This document shows positions 27,717-36,996 of a stretch of DNA of 64,000 nt, piece after piece; position 1 is the stretch's first letter; each line of letters begins with the position of its first letter. The DNA is taken from NCBI RefSeq assembly GCF_002246015.1, contig NZ_NOLJ01000004.1:666034-730033 (forward strand). Direction: 5' to 3'. Made by a program: the position numbers and the translations under genes. The notes under the pieces were generated by a model that ran no database searches, was not told the origin of the DNA, and worked only from the letters and a program-made list of their open reading frames with translations. Source of the stretch: Nostoc sp. 'Peltigera membranacea cyanobiont' 210A. GTDB taxonomy: Bacteria; Cyanobacteriota; Cyanobacteriia; Cyanobacteriales; Nostocaceae.

Positions 27717-27745
27717 AAAGCTCGGTTATAGGTGAACCGAGCTTT
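27717..27745 (+). terminator. Hairpin terminator after ocp
   Basis: AAAGCTCGGTT and AACCGAGCTTT form an 11-bp perfect stem with a 7-nt loop, 65 bp after the ocp stop, followed by AGTTAATTG (weak T content). Confidence 0.65.
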
Positions 27746-27904
27746 AGTTAATTGTAGGTAAGCTAGTGTTATAAATCAACATCAGCTACATTTTCCAGAT
27801 CCAAAAAAGCGTTATGTTCTGCTTGCGATCGCACTACCATCACAACGATCAAGACTAGTCATTGCAGCGCAAAAATATAGATAAAGTCAAATTTAGTAAG
27901 CAAA

Positions 27905-28219
27905 ATGGCATTTGACTTACTCAAAATAAGCTTTTACTTAATCATTTTGGTGTTTTCCGCAAGTCAAATGAGCTTTTACTTACTCAAAAGCAGCTTTTAC
28001 TTACTCATTTTGGTGTTTTCCGCAAGCAAAAGCAGCTTTTACTTTCTCATTTTGGTGTTTTCCGCAAGCAAAAGCAGCTTTTACTTACTCAAAAGCAGCT
28101 TTTGCTTTCTCAATTCAGTATTTTGCGCATTTCTGACAAATATCGCACTTGTAGCAAAAACTATTACAGATTTGCCAGAATTCCCTCAGGCTAATATATA
28201 CGTAAGCCTTTTAAGGTAA
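27905..28219 (+). repeat. Tandem array of 21-bp units (possible repetitive ORF)
   Basis: Two 21-bp modules alternate: AAAAGCAGCTTTTACTTACT(C) and ATTTTGGTGTTTTCCGCAAG(C), with several perfect or near-perfect repeats between 27910 and 28115. Because 21 is a multiple of 3 a 104-codon frame stays open, giving a hydrophobic repeat (FSASKSSFYFLILV), but this is more likely repeat DNA than a gene. Confidence 0.6.
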
Positions 28220-28255
28220 AGAATATTAACCGTACTCTATTAGAAGGTGTAGATC

Positions 28256-28681
28256 ATGGCTCGGAGAAAAAGAACTTCCCTAGTTTTAGAAAAAGCAGTG
28301 CGCCGTGCAGCTAGCATCAACTCAATAGATCCGAGTTTAGATTTAGGCAATGGACTTACCTTACCTGCCTTTTCAAACCTGATCGAAACGATGCGAACTA
28401 GAGAAAATGCATATAATAGTGCCCTTTCCAGCTTGGATAAATTGTATCGTGAAATGCTAGAAACAGAAGGCGAGTTGGGAGATATGACCGAACACATGCT
28501 AATGGCGGTAGGGACCCGATATGGCAAAAGCAGTGTGGAGTACGGTATGGCGGGAGGAGTTCCTAAAAATCAGCGTCGGAAGGGACTGCGAGGCGAGTCG
28601 TTAACTGTCAGTGATGAGCAACCGTCATTCGTTGGCAGTGTGGAGAGCAAGAATGGAAAGAAACCAGCAGCGATAACTTAA
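28256..28681 (+). CDS. Conserved-looking hypothetical protein
   Basis: 141 residues: basic start MARRKRTSLVLEKAVRRAAS, a helical middle (AYNSALSSLDKLYREMLETE, GELGDMTEHMLMAVGTRYGK) and a disordered tail. This resembles small cyanobacterial proteins of unknown function. GAAGGTGTAGATC precedes ATG 28256. No clear partner next to it. Confidence 0.65.
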   Translation: MARRKRTSLVLEKAVRRAASINSIDPSLDLGNGLTLPAFSNLIETMRTRENAYNSALSSLDKLYREMLETEGELGDMTEHMLMAVGTRYGKSSVEYGMAGGVPKNQRRKGLRGESLTVSDEQPSFVGSVESKNGKKPAAIT

Positions 28682-28825
28682 AATCTGCTATTATCCTCAA
28701 AAATTTTTCAAGCAAAAATGATTGCGTAGATGTAAAGTGGCTTGTCGTAGACATTGCTCTCCAAAAACAGAGACGTAGCACTGCTACGTCTCTATTGCAA
28801 TTGAATTTGCATCAGGTACACTCTT
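28682..28825. repeat. Spacer with hairpin AGAGACGTAGCA / GCTACGTCTCT
   Basis: At 28769-28793 AGAGACGTAGCACTGCTACG continues to TCTCT and folds on itself, a member of the AGAGACG...CGTCTCT repeat family seen also at 18015, 29030 and 57334. A GTCGTAGACATTGC piece is at 28744. Confidence 0.5.
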
Positions 28826-28972
28826 ATATCATGTCCGCTTGATTGCTTATTAAACCCGAAGAACCCCACCCCGCCAAAGCTACGCTTTGTCTCCCCTCCC
28901 CGCAGGCGGGGAGGGGTTGGGGGTGGGGTGTAATGACTGTGGTTAGCATAACTAATTATGCGGACATGATAT
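28826..28972. mobile_element. IS630-derived MITE, copy 2 (147 bp)
   Basis: ATATCATGTCCGCTTGATTG to GCGGACATGATAT. Same ends and core as the MITE at 17028, plus a ~29-bp insert around AAAGCTACGCTTTGTCTCCC in the G/C-rich core. Confidence 0.7.
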
Positions 28973-29069
28973 TATAGAGCAATACGCTTGGGTTAAAAGT
29001 TATTGGTGTAAATAATTGGTATTTCAAGACGCGATGAATCGCGTCTCTACATTAGGGTTTTGGGCTGAT
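28973..29069. repeat. Repeat with AATACGCTTGGGTTAA end and GACGCG hairpin
   Basis: AATACGCTTGGGTTAA at 28982 is the inverse of the right end of MITE copy A. GACGCGATGAATCGCGTC at 29030 forms an 8-bp stem just downstream of the next minus-strand gene and may end its transcript. Confidence 0.45.
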
Positions 29070-29966
29070 CTAAACTTTATTGTCTAGAGTCTTTATCCGT
29101 TCTACGCCACCCCATATTTCAAAAAACCGTTTAGTTTCAGCTTCTATTTCTGAAATTGTTCTTGCCTTTCCATTCCCAGAACCTGGAAAAACAATATAAA
29201 CGATATCCTTGGCAATTCCTCGCCTGACTCTTGATTGTACTAATGGATCGTTTCCAACAGCCTGAGACAAAGCTATTGAACCCTCTCCAATCTGGTTTTT
29301 AGGCCCAACATCAGCATAAATTGCAAAAGCGAGTTTTTCATTGTTAGTGTTGTAAACAACTGCAAAATCTCCTAATTTAACGCCTGTAGCCTTTCTAAAA
29401 TCACCATTTCCCGGAAGCACAATATACGGAATCTTTGTTGAATCAACATAGCGACGTGGATCTTGTTTAACAAATCCAGAGTCGAATAATGCAGTTGTAG
29501 AAATATAGTATCCAGGATATGGATCGGTACTACTTTGAATAAATGGATTGCCGTTTTTATCTACAGCTAGTGCCCACCAATTATCTGAATACCCAGCATT
29601 TGCCAAAAAATCAATCCCTCTATCTGCGGGGTGATAAGCATTAGGCGCACCATCAGCATTAATGCTCATCCCTGCTTCATAGAAAAATGCAGATTCTCCA
29701 TTTGCCTGGAGAATAGGAATTTCACCAATTTTAAGCACAGTCTTGATCGAAAATTTTGTGACTGGACTCAGGAATTTTTGAGCGACAAAACCTTCTAAAG
29801 TTTTTCCTTCAATAATAGTTGCCACCTTCCACCACTTGTCATTCTCGGAATTTTTTATTTTAGATACAATATATCCTTTTGGAAGAGATGCTAATTGATT
29901 AGCTTCATCAACCATCGGTGCTGAACGTATATTCAAACTATCTGATGTTACTTGAAATTGCTGCAT
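29070..29966 (-). CDS. SH3-like domain plus GH75-type (fungal chitosanase-like) protein
   Basis: 298 residues. The N-terminal ~75 residues are a bacterial SH3 domain (SDSLNIRSAPMVDEANQLAS, WWKVATI, GFVAQKFLS). The rest matches the GH75 chitosanase fold: NADGAPNAYHPADRGIDFLA, GYYISTTAL, IPYIVLPG, KLAFAIYADVGPKNQIGEGS, IVYIVFPGSG. The acidic residues of YADVGP and GEGS are the expected active-site region. There is no signal peptide, so it may act inside the cell or be exported by another route. Substrate not proven. Confidence 0.8.
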   Translation of the reverse strand: MQQFQVTSDSLNIRSAPMVDEANQLASLPKGYIVSKIKNSENDKWWKVATIIEGKTLEGFVAQKFLSPVTKFSIKTVLKIGEIPILQANGESAFFYEAGMSINADGAPNAYHPADRGIDFLANAGYSDNWWALAVDKNGNPFIQSSTDPYPGYYISTTALFDSGFVKQDPRRYVDSTKIPYIVLPGNGDFRKATGVKLGDFAVVYNTNNEKLAFAIYADVGPKNQIGEGSIALSQAVGNDPLVQSRVRRGIAKDIVYIVFPGSGNGKARTISEIEAETKRFFEIWGGVERIKTLDNKV

Positions 29967-30403
29967 AAACTACTCCAAATTTGAAAATTGAACTCATGAA
30001 ACTACATTAAAAAACCAAATTTTGTGCTGATGCTATTGCTAATATCTAGAACATCTCAAACTCTGATTTTTTGTGTCGCGTCAGCTGCGACAACAAGGAG
30101 TCAGTTGGGCGGACAATACCTGATTTTCCTTGCTCTTAAAGGCGAATATAGGAGAAGGAACCCCCGCAACGCACCCTAAATCTAAATGTCACTTACTAAA
30201 TCACTGGATTTCGATCCTTGACTTCTTACCGACACCCGGAGAGTAGAAGTTGAGGATCTGGGCAGCAATTTTTGCTTAAGAAAGTACCATTCCACCCTAA
30301 AGCCGCCTTTGACTTGACAAAAAAATTTAAACAAAGGTGAGTATGCGAACATCTTGGGAACTATAAAAGCAAATCAAATCAGCACAACTTTCAGCTTCCA
30401 GCA
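29967..30403. other. Intergenic region between divergent genes
   Basis: About 440 bp with no recognisable gene, repeat or hairpin. It separates divergently transcribed genes and so should hold both promoters. Confidence 0.4.
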
Positions 30404-32590
30404 ATGAAGACTCACTATCTCAGCAAAGCTAAGGCGTTCCCATTACAGATTGTTCTTATTGTTCCCTTCCTTATCCAAATTTTTGCAGCGGTCAGCTTAG
30501 TAGGTTATTTGTCCTTTAAAAATGGACAAAGAGCAGTTAACGACCTAGCCGAACAGGTGATAGATCGTACCAGCGATGTACTGGATGAACACCTGAAGTC
30601 TTATCTTTCCATTCCGCAAACCCTTAATCAGATCAACGCAGATGCTATTCGCAGGGGACTATTGGATGTGCGCGATCGCCAAACCCTTGGCAAGTATTTC
30701 TGGGATCAGATGCAGGCTTATGACCTGACTTATATTGGTATTGGACTAACAACGGGTGAGGGGCTAGGAGCTGCTTGTTATAATGGCAAAACTATTACCA
30801 TTGATGATTGGACTGCCAAGTTTCCCAATAATACTTCCACTTATGCCACAGATAATCAAGGTAATCGAACTCAAATAAATACTCAATGGACTTGGAACAA
30901 TTTTACTGAATCTTGGTATACCCAACCCATCGCTGCTGGTAAACCTATTTGGGGAAAGATTGTGACTGCAAATTTGCCAACGGGGCCTTTCATCAGCGCC
31001 TCTGCTAGTCGTCCGATTTATGATTCGCAAAATCGCTTATTAGGAATGATTGCAACAGACATTCACCTATTGAAACTCAGCGATTTTTTACGCAATTTGA
31101 ATATTAGTCAATCTGGGCAGGTGTTCCTTTTGGAGCGGGATGGCACATTAATTGCTAGTTCCGGTACAGAGAAGCCTTTTGTTGTGGTTAATCAAGAGAT
31201 CCGGCGGTTGCGAGCGATCGATAGTTCTGACCCAATAATCCAGAATGTTGGCAGACACTTCCAAACCTCTGGGTTTGGGTCTATCACCCAAGACACAGAT
31301 TTTAAACTTGAGATGGAAGGAAAACGGCATTTTGTCCATGTTTTACCTTGGCGTGACAAATATGGCTTGGATTGGCTGATGGTAGTGAGTGTGCCAGAAA
31401 ACGCATTCATGGCGCAAATTAACGCCAACACACGTACCACGATCGCTCTTTGTTTTGCCGCATTAGTCGTTGCCTCTGTGATGGGCGTGTTTACCTCTCA
31501 TTGGATTGTCCGCCCGATTCTGCGCTTGAATTGGGCAAGTGAGGCAATGGCATCTGGTAATTTCAATCAGACATTAGAAACTAGCCCCATTCAAGAACTT
31601 AATACCCTATCTAACTCTTTCAACCAGATGGCAGGGCAATTACACGAATCCTTTAGTGCTTTAGAGAAAAGCAAAGAAGAACTAGAAGAACGGGTAGAAG
31701 AACGCACTACTGAACTTAAAAATGCATTAGGAGAATTGCAGCGCACTCAATCTCAAGTTATTCAAAGTGAAAAAATGTCTAGTTTGGGACAACTAGTTGC
31801 TGGAGTCGCACACGAAATTAATAATCCAGTTAACTTTATTCATGGCAACCTCGCCCATGTGCAGGAATATACTCAGGATTTATTAGCACTGATGCAGTTG
31901 TATCAGCAATATAATCCCTACCCTGCTACTGAAATTCAAACCGCTGCTGAAGACATCGATTTAGAGTTCTTGCAGGAAGACTTGCCAAAAATGTTGTCTT
32001 CGATGAGAGTAGGCACCGATCGCATTCGTCAAATTGTACTGTCGCTGCGGAATTTCTCTCGCATTGATGAAGCGGAATTTAAACGTGTCGATATTCATGA
32101 AGGCATCGACAGTACTTTGATGATTTTACAGCACCGCCTGAAAGCTAAACCAGAACAGCCTGAAATTGAGGTGATTAAAGACTACGGCACTGTACCCCTA
32201 GTAGAATGCTATGCCGGACAACTCAATCAGGTATTTATGAATATTTTAGTAAATGCGATTGATGCGTTAGAAGAAAATAATACTAAGCTTACCTATCAGG
32301 AAATTAAGGAAAATCCCAGCCAAATTAAGATTCGCACATCGGTAGTTAATTTAATGTGGTTGGAAGTGGCGATCGCTGATAATGGAGTTGGTATTTCTCA
32401 AGAATTTCAGCAACGAATATTCGATCCCTTTTTCACCACCAAACCCGTTGGCAAAGGAACCGGAATGGGTATGTCTATCAGCTATCAAATCGTCACAGAA
32501 AAACATGGCGGTAAACTAGAGTGTTTCTCAACTCCTGGAAAAGGAACCGAGTTTATCATTCAGATTCCTCTGGGACTAAGGAATGGTTGA
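30404..32590 (+). CDS. Membrane sensor histidine kinase (dCache-HAMP-HisKA-HATPase)
   Basis: 728 residues. The first membrane helix is at about 12-35 (IVLIVPFLIQIFAAVSLVGY). A periplasmic dCache-type sensor covers 40-340 (YIGIGLTTGEGLGAACYNGK, FISASASRPIYDSQNRLLGM). A second helix is near 345-368, then HAMP (VRPILRLNWASEAMASGNF), a coiled coil, and HisKA with H470 in GVAHEINNP. The HATPase has NAIDALEEN, DNGVGI and GTGMGMSIS. No response regulator is next to it. The signal is unknown. Confidence 0.93.
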   Translation: MKTHYLSKAKAFPLQIVLIVPFLIQIFAAVSLVGYLSFKNGQRAVNDLAEQVIDRTSDVLDEHLKSYLSIPQTLNQINADAIRRGLLDVRDRQTLGKYFWDQMQAYDLTYIGIGLTTGEGLGAACYNGKTITIDDWTAKFPNNTSTYATDNQGNRTQINTQWTWNNFTESWYTQPIAAGKPIWGKIVTANLPTGPFISASASRPIYDSQNRLLGMIATDIHLLKLSDFLRNLNISQSGQVFLLERDGTLIASSGTEKPFVVVNQEIRRLRAIDSSDPIIQNVGRHFQTSGFGSITQDTDFKLEMEGKRHFVHVLPWRDKYGLDWLMVVSVPENAFMAQINANTRTTIALCFAALVVASVMGVFTSHWIVRPILRLNWASEAMASGNFNQTLETSPIQELNTLSNSFNQMAGQLHESFSALEKSKEELEERVEERTTELKNALGELQRTQSQVIQSEKMSSLGQLVAGVAHEINNPVNFIHGNLAHVQEYTQDLLALMQLYQQYNPYPATEIQTAAEDIDLEFLQEDLPKMLSSMRVGTDRIRQIVLSLRNFSRIDEAEFKRVDIHEGIDSTLMILQHRLKAKPEQPEIEVIKDYGTVPLVECYAGQLNQVFMNILVNAIDALEENNTKLTYQEIKENPSQIKIRTSVVNLMWLEVAIADNGVGISQEFQQRIFDPFFTTKPVGKGTGMGMSISYQIVTEKHGGKLECFSTPGKGTEFIIQIPLGLRNG

Positions 32591-32990
32591 ACTATGAATT
32601 ATGGCTGAGGCTTGGGGGAACAGGAAGATGTAGAGAGTTTTGGATTATACAGCAGATTGCAAGTTGAGGAGGGGTGTACTTCATTGACTTGTAAAGTGCT
32701 GTTAGTAACAATACCTTTGCTAATTTCCGAAGCTTGAACAATGATTTGCTGTTTAGAGCGATCGCTCGCTATTTTTGATAATACACCAACCGCTCTTGTC
32801 ACTTCGCTGCTATAGATATTGTTCGGTCAAAGGATATCGGAGAATATGTCTATTATAAAGTTTTTTTATTGGTCAGAGAATATACAATGAAGTTTTTTTG
32901 TTGGTCAGAGAATATGCAAGTTTTCGGTGCTAACAGATTATACAGTTGAACAGATAGTTAAAATCAGTAGTTCTGCTTGTTAAAAAATCT
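32591..32990 (+). other. Spacer with a direct repeat
   Basis: AAGTTTTTTTATTGGTCAGA and AAGTTTTTTTGTTGGTCAGA, each followed by GAATAT, repeat near 32858 and 32891, about 100-130 bp before the methyltransferase gene. They may be regulator sites or a tandem duplication. Otherwise nothing seen. Confidence 0.4.
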
Positions 32991-33638
32991 ATGCAAATAC
33001 ATCAGGTGATTGAAACCTACGATCGGGTATCGGTGGATTATGACGCAATTATGAAGCATTACTGGCACATCGAGCGCGAACCCTTAATTGCTTCCTTGCA
33101 GCTAAAACCAGGACAAACTGCCCTGGATGCTGCGGTAGGAACTGGTCTTAATCTTCCAGCCTATCCTGAAGGTGTAAGTGTCGTCGGTGTCGATCTTTCT
33201 GAGAAGATGATGGATGAAGCACGTAAAAAGCGCGTATCCGCAGACATCACCTTCAAGGTATCGGATCTCTGCAATCTTGATTTTCCTGATAACACTTTTG
33301 ATGCAGCAGCATCGGGATTTACCCTCTGTGTCGTTAGCGATCCAGTCCGCGCCCTTGCAGAGATCCTGCGAGTTACTAAGCCTGGTGCCTTGATTGCCAT
33401 TCTCGATTACTGCAAATCACAAGATCCAGAGATTCAGAAATGGCAAGAATTAATATCAGATAGTAGTTCACAGGTAGGCTTCCCAACTGGCAAGATCAAG
33501 TGGGATGCATTGATGGATTATGACGAATTGATTTACAACAGCAAGCTTGCCATTGAAGTGCTTGCAGACGATCGCATAGAAAGTCCAAACCCATTTTTAT
33601 GTGGTTGTCAATTACTGCTTAAAAACTCCAAAGCTTAA
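32991..33638 (+). CDS. Class I SAM-dependent methyltransferase
   Basis: 215 residues. SAM-binding motif I is ALDAAVGTGLNLPAYP, followed by VVGVDLSEKMMDEARKK, VSDLCNLDFPDNTFDAAAS (motif II) and LRVTKPGALIAILDY (motif III). This is the UbiE/Methyltransf_11 type. The substrate cannot be told. Its own repeat-containing upstream region suggests separate control. Confidence 0.9.
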   Translation: MQIHQVIETYDRVSVDYDAIMKHYWHIEREPLIASLQLKPGQTALDAAVGTGLNLPAYPEGVSVVGVDLSEKMMDEARKKRVSADITFKVSDLCNLDFPDNTFDAAASGFTLCVVSDPVRALAEILRVTKPGALIAILDYCKSQDPEIQKWQELISDSSSQVGFPTGKIKWDALMDYDELIYNSKLAIEVLADDRIESPNPFLCGCQLLLKNSKA

Positions 33639-33797
33639 AGGCAATAGGATCGCACTCTTGTCCAATGAGTGCGATGTCTACAAAAGGCTGCTTCGTATCT
33701 ACGCAGATATTTTAATTCGAGTTGATCGTTAGGGGTAAATAGGCTGTGCTTACGGAGGCTGGTTGAAAAACAATTCCTACGCGATCAAGCGATGGCA

Positions 33798-34271
33798 CTA
33801 CCGAGTAAGACTAGGATCGACCTTCTTCAGGTAATCTCGAAAAATTTGATGTGCGGTTTTGTGGTTTCCTTCAGGAGTCATATCGGACAACCACCAAATG
33901 AAACTACTTTGATAACATCTTGGTTCATCTGTTGCAACTAATCGACCAAGATGTTCACAATTCCACCCAGTGAAAGTATACTCCCAATTAGCAAAAACAT
34001 GAAGGGCTTGTTTGAGCCGCTCAATTGTTTGCTTCGGCTCAAAAGCAATATGGTCAATGCCAACAACGAATTTTGACTCCCTTCTTTCAAAGGAACACAA
34101 CCCACGACCTGTATCAAAAATGCGTGTATCTGACAGACCAATCCCATAATGCCAAAACGGATCAGGTGGATTTTGCCAGTTAAGTAAACGTCCATATCGC
34201 TGACTTAAAGGGTCAGCAAGACAGTCGATTTCTTGTATTGTCTTTTCAACTTGCTCTAAGAATAAAGGCAT
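33798..34271 (-). CDS. LRAT/NlpC-P60-like domain protein
   Basis: 157 residues. WHYGIGLSDTRIFDTG has the histidine of the permuted papain-like LRAT fold (H-Y-G-I), and FTGWNCEHLGRLV has the cysteine (N-C-E-H). Such proteins act as acyltransferases, thiol hydrolases or amidases. No signal peptide or membrane anchor. The substrate is unknown and the distance to animal LRAT is large, so only the fold is proposed. Confidence 0.65.
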   Translation of the reverse strand: MPLFLEQVEKTIQEIDCLADPLSQRYGRLLNWQNPPDPFWHYGIGLSDTRIFDTGRGLCSFERRESKFVVGIDHIAFEPKQTIERLKQALHVFANWEYTFTGWNCEHLGRLVATDEPRCYQSSFIWWLSDMTPEGNHKTAHQIFRDYLKKVDPSLTR

Positions 34272-34440
34272 ACACGAAGACGGAAATTATATATCTGTTT
34301 ATTGTACAAATAATTATGTATATTTTTTTAGAATACATATAATTTTCGGTATGCCCCTGGCTGACACATAGCTTACTAAGGCAGGGTTTGTTGTTGTTCA
34401 CGTAACGCACCTTGCATGATCGATGCGATTCCCGGATTTC

Positions 34441-35238
34441 TCACAAGTTGTTTTGAAACAGTTCTAAAACATGTTGCCAAGCATCAGGAGCTGCTTCAGG
34501 ATTATAACTTGGGTGTTGTTCCATAAATGGGTACTTGTCTTTAAAGAATCCAGCAAAAAATCCGTGTCCGGCGTCGTATCGAAATACACGATGATTTATG
34601 TGATGTTTCTTTAATTCTGCCTCAATTTGCTCGTTTTCTTCCTGAGAAACTAATGTATCTCTTATCCCAAAAAAGGCATAAATAGTACCTTTAATTTCGT
34701 AGGTGCGATTAATGGTTGGAGTATATTCACCATAACTAGGAGTGGTAATCCCGCCACCATAAAAGGAAGCTGTGGCTTTGATATCGGGTAAAGTCGCAGC
34801 CATATAAGCAACATGACCGCCAAAACAGAAACCAATCACACCGATGGCATCATCTTTGACATTGGGTAAAGTTTTGAGGTAAGTAATGGTAGCTTGAATA
34901 TCGCTGAATATCTCTTGATACTTCACTTGTTGATAATATTCCAACCCCAGCCGATATGCTTCTGGACTAAACCCAATATCTTCAGGGCTAAAGTCAGCCT
35001 CAAAACCGGGAGCAATACGTTGATACATCGCCGGGGCGATCGCTACATAACCTTGTTTAGCGATTAGTTCGGTGATATCTCGAATATTACTATTGATTCC
35101 AAAAATTTCTGGAAAAACTATAACTGCGCCAAAGGTTCCACTTTGTGCTGGTTGAGCTAAGTAAGCATCGATTTCTAAGTCATCGTTGGGTACTTTGACA
35201 TAGGAAGTGTTAATTTCAACGTTTGTTGTTTCTACCAT
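34441..35238 (-). CDS. Dienelactone hydrolase family protein
   Basis: 265 residues, alpha/beta hydrolase. The nucleophile elbow is GVIGFCFGGHVAYMAA with cysteine, as in dienelactone hydrolases. The Asp region is FFGIRDTLVS and the His is in RYDAGHGFF. N-terminal VPNDDLEIDAYLAQPA and IVFPEIFGINSNIRDI fit the family. Probably a cytoplasmic ester or lactone hydrolase; substrate unknown. Confidence 0.92.
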   Translation of the reverse strand: MVETTNVEINTSYVKVPNDDLEIDAYLAQPAQSGTFGAVIVFPEIFGINSNIRDITELIAKQGYVAIAPAMYQRIAPGFEADFSPEDIGFSPEAYRLGLEYYQQVKYQEIFSDIQATITYLKTLPNVKDDAIGVIGFCFGGHVAYMAATLPDIKATASFYGGGITTPSYGEYTPTINRTYEIKGTIYAFFGIRDTLVSQEENEQIEAELKKHHINHRVFRYDAGHGFFAGFFKDKYPFMEQHPSYNPEAAPDAWQHVLELFQNNL

Positions 35239-35487
35239 CTTCGTTTTGGCTGCTTTTATACCAACTCATTTATTTTGACTGGTTTTCGACACAGACGGCC
35301 ACAAACATCAGAAGTATTGCTCTCCTCACCTCAACCATGACTTTACAGCTATAAGCAGATCAAAGAAATTTCTAACTTTTGAATGGATACCATCTCAAAC
35401 TTCTGGAAGATTACAAGGGTTTTTGATTTGTGCGACCTTACATAAAGTAAGCATAAAGACTCAAAATTAATAACCACAAGAAAAACA

Positions 35488-36027
35488 ATGCCAGATCAAA
35501 GTTTTAGAACAAATATTCCAGAAGTTGACCCAACAGAGATTGAAGATAATCGAACTGCGATCGCTGATGAACATCACTCCTTTCTTGAAAAGGTCATGGT
35601 TAGAAGCGGATTTGCGGATTTGTATGACGCAAGAGACTTTACCGAAGTTGTGTATCGCGTTATGCGTGACTTAATGACCGCGGACACAATCGATCGCGTC
35701 GAGTCAGAACTGCATACAGAAGCTATACCTACAGATGAAAAAGCACTCCAGTTAGAAGTGGCTGAACTCTGGAAAGACACCAATCCTGTTGTGAGATTTT
35801 TAAGTAAAATCCGTCAACCTTTAAGAGGCCCAGCTCCCCTTGGAATTGATTCCAAGCTATTTCTAACGCGAGTTGCGAATGAAGGAGGGGTTCCAGGATC
35901 AGTCGACGCCGAACAGGCAGTTAAAGCGGTATTTTCTGCTACCAAAGATCAACTTTCCCAAGAGCGGATTCAGGAAATTGCTGGCTGCCTCCCTGATTAT
36001 ATACGTCAGCTTTGGGAGCAAGCTTAA
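35488..36027 (+). CDS. DUF2267 domain protein
   Basis: 179 residues. The DUF2267 pattern is in EHHSFLEKVMVRSGFADLYD, ARDFTEVVYRVMRDLMTADT and a C-terminal second half (FLTRVANEGGVP, AVKAVFSATKDQLSQERIQE). The usual family member contains one or two such units; here about 140 residues are covered. Function unknown; homologues often occur with stress-response genes. A CAAGAAAAACA leader precedes ATG 35488. Confidence 0.8.
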   Translation: MPDQSFRTNIPEVDPTEIEDNRTAIADEHHSFLEKVMVRSGFADLYDARDFTEVVYRVMRDLMTADTIDRVESELHTEAIPTDEKALQLEVAELWKDTNPVVRFLSKIRQPLRGPAPLGIDSKLFLTRVANEGGVPGSVDAEQAVKAVFSATKDQLSQERIQEIAGCLPDYIRQLWEQA

Positions 36028-36092
36028 TTAGAAGTATAAAAAAGTCAAGTCTGTTTGTGGGTAGCGATCGCAAACAGGCTTTTTAAATAGAT

Positions 36093-36431
36093 TTAGCCTA
36101 CAGCAAACTCTGTATACTGCCTTACATGAGGTGCATGATATCCTATCACAATATCTTGCTTAGGCACTCCCTCGCTCACGAGTTGATCTGCGATCGCATC
36201 CTCCGTTCCGTCATGCTGCACCCAAATCTTTCCATCCTTGATATCTATATGCAGCACACAGCCATAAATCCGGGTACTACTATCCTTCCATCCCACATGC
36301 ACAAGCTGATAGTGGTCTTTTGTAGTATCAAAAATGGTTTGACTTTCTATTGGATCGCTCTCAGAACGCAACTTTCCTCGCGCCGTCAATAATTTCTGAA
36401 TTAGTTCACGATACAAAATTAGCTTATCCAT
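36093..36431 (-). CDS. xisI: XisI family protein (in the nifD element)
   Basis: 112 residues: MDKLILYRELIQKLLTARGK, HVGWKDSSTRIYGCVLHIDI, KIWVQHDGTEDAIADQLVSE, GYHAPHVRQYTEFAVG. It starts 13 bp inside xisH. Homologous in order and sequence to the pair at 1851-2596. Because it travels with the nifD element and lies within 6.5 kb of the recombinase, it could influence excision, but the known link of XisH/XisI is to the fdxN element. Confidence 0.88.
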   Translation of the reverse strand: MDKLILYRELIQKLLTARGKLRSESDPIESQTIFDTTKDHYQLVHVGWKDSSTRIYGCVLHIDIKDGKIWVQHDGTEDAIADQLVSEGVPKQDIVIGYHAPHVRQYTEFAVG

Positions 36432-36835
36432 TCTGCAATCTCCTGTTTTTGTGTGTCATACACCAAAAGGGGAATTTTGTTACGGACAATGACCGTTTGA
36501 ATAAATGGATATCTGAAAAATCGCTTATAAACGTCGAGCGGAACTGCCAAATACAATTGCCGCTCTGGATCATCATCTTCCAAAGCAATGCGGTAGTTAA
36601 TAAATTGTCCAATTGCAGTATGGAACTCAGAAATTGTTGAGGGTGTTAAAAACGTTTTGATTTCAACTGCAATCTTTTCCTCATCCTTTGTCGCTGCTAG
36701 CAACAGTTCTGCACCCAAGTCGATGTAAAAATCAACAAACCCTAAATCAATGTGATACGGATCATGAGTAATTATCCACCCATCCTTCTCAAGGGCAGTT
36801 CTAACCAGTTCATGAAACCTATTTCTTGCAGACAT
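36419..36835 (-). CDS. xisH: XisH family protein (in the nifD element)
   Basis: 138 residues: MSARNRFHELVRTALEKDGW, ITHDPYHIDLGFVDFYIDLG, KIAVEIKTFLTPSTISEFHT, RQLYLAVPLDVYKRFF. The D...ExK restriction-enzyme-like core is intact. It overlaps xisI by 13 bp. Sequence similarity to the copy at 1851 is clear (ITHDP, D-L-G, KIAVEIK, LYLAVP), so the two are paralogues of moderate divergence. Confidence 0.88.
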   Translation of the reverse strand: MSARNRFHELVRTALEKDGWIITHDPYHIDLGFVDFYIDLGAELLLAATKDEEKIAVEIKTFLTPSTISEFHTAIGQFINYRIALEDDDPERQLYLAVPLDVYKRFFRYPFIQTVIVRNKIPLLVYDTQKQEIAEWIS

Positions 36836-36996
36836 CGTAGACAGCTAACCAGAAGGATAAAGTCTTTTCTTTTGCTTAAATTCTATCGTGCATCCCACTA
36901 AAGCAGCACCAGGTGTAGATACAATTTGGCTTTGCATAACCCGAAGGCGATCGCTTGCTGTGTTGGAGAGAAAGGGCGATCGCACTATTTTAAAAT

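Noticed and set aside
27905..28219. Hydrophobic repetitive membrane protein
   Set aside because: The frame follows directly from a 21-bp tandem repeat; treated as repeat DNA rather than a confident gene.
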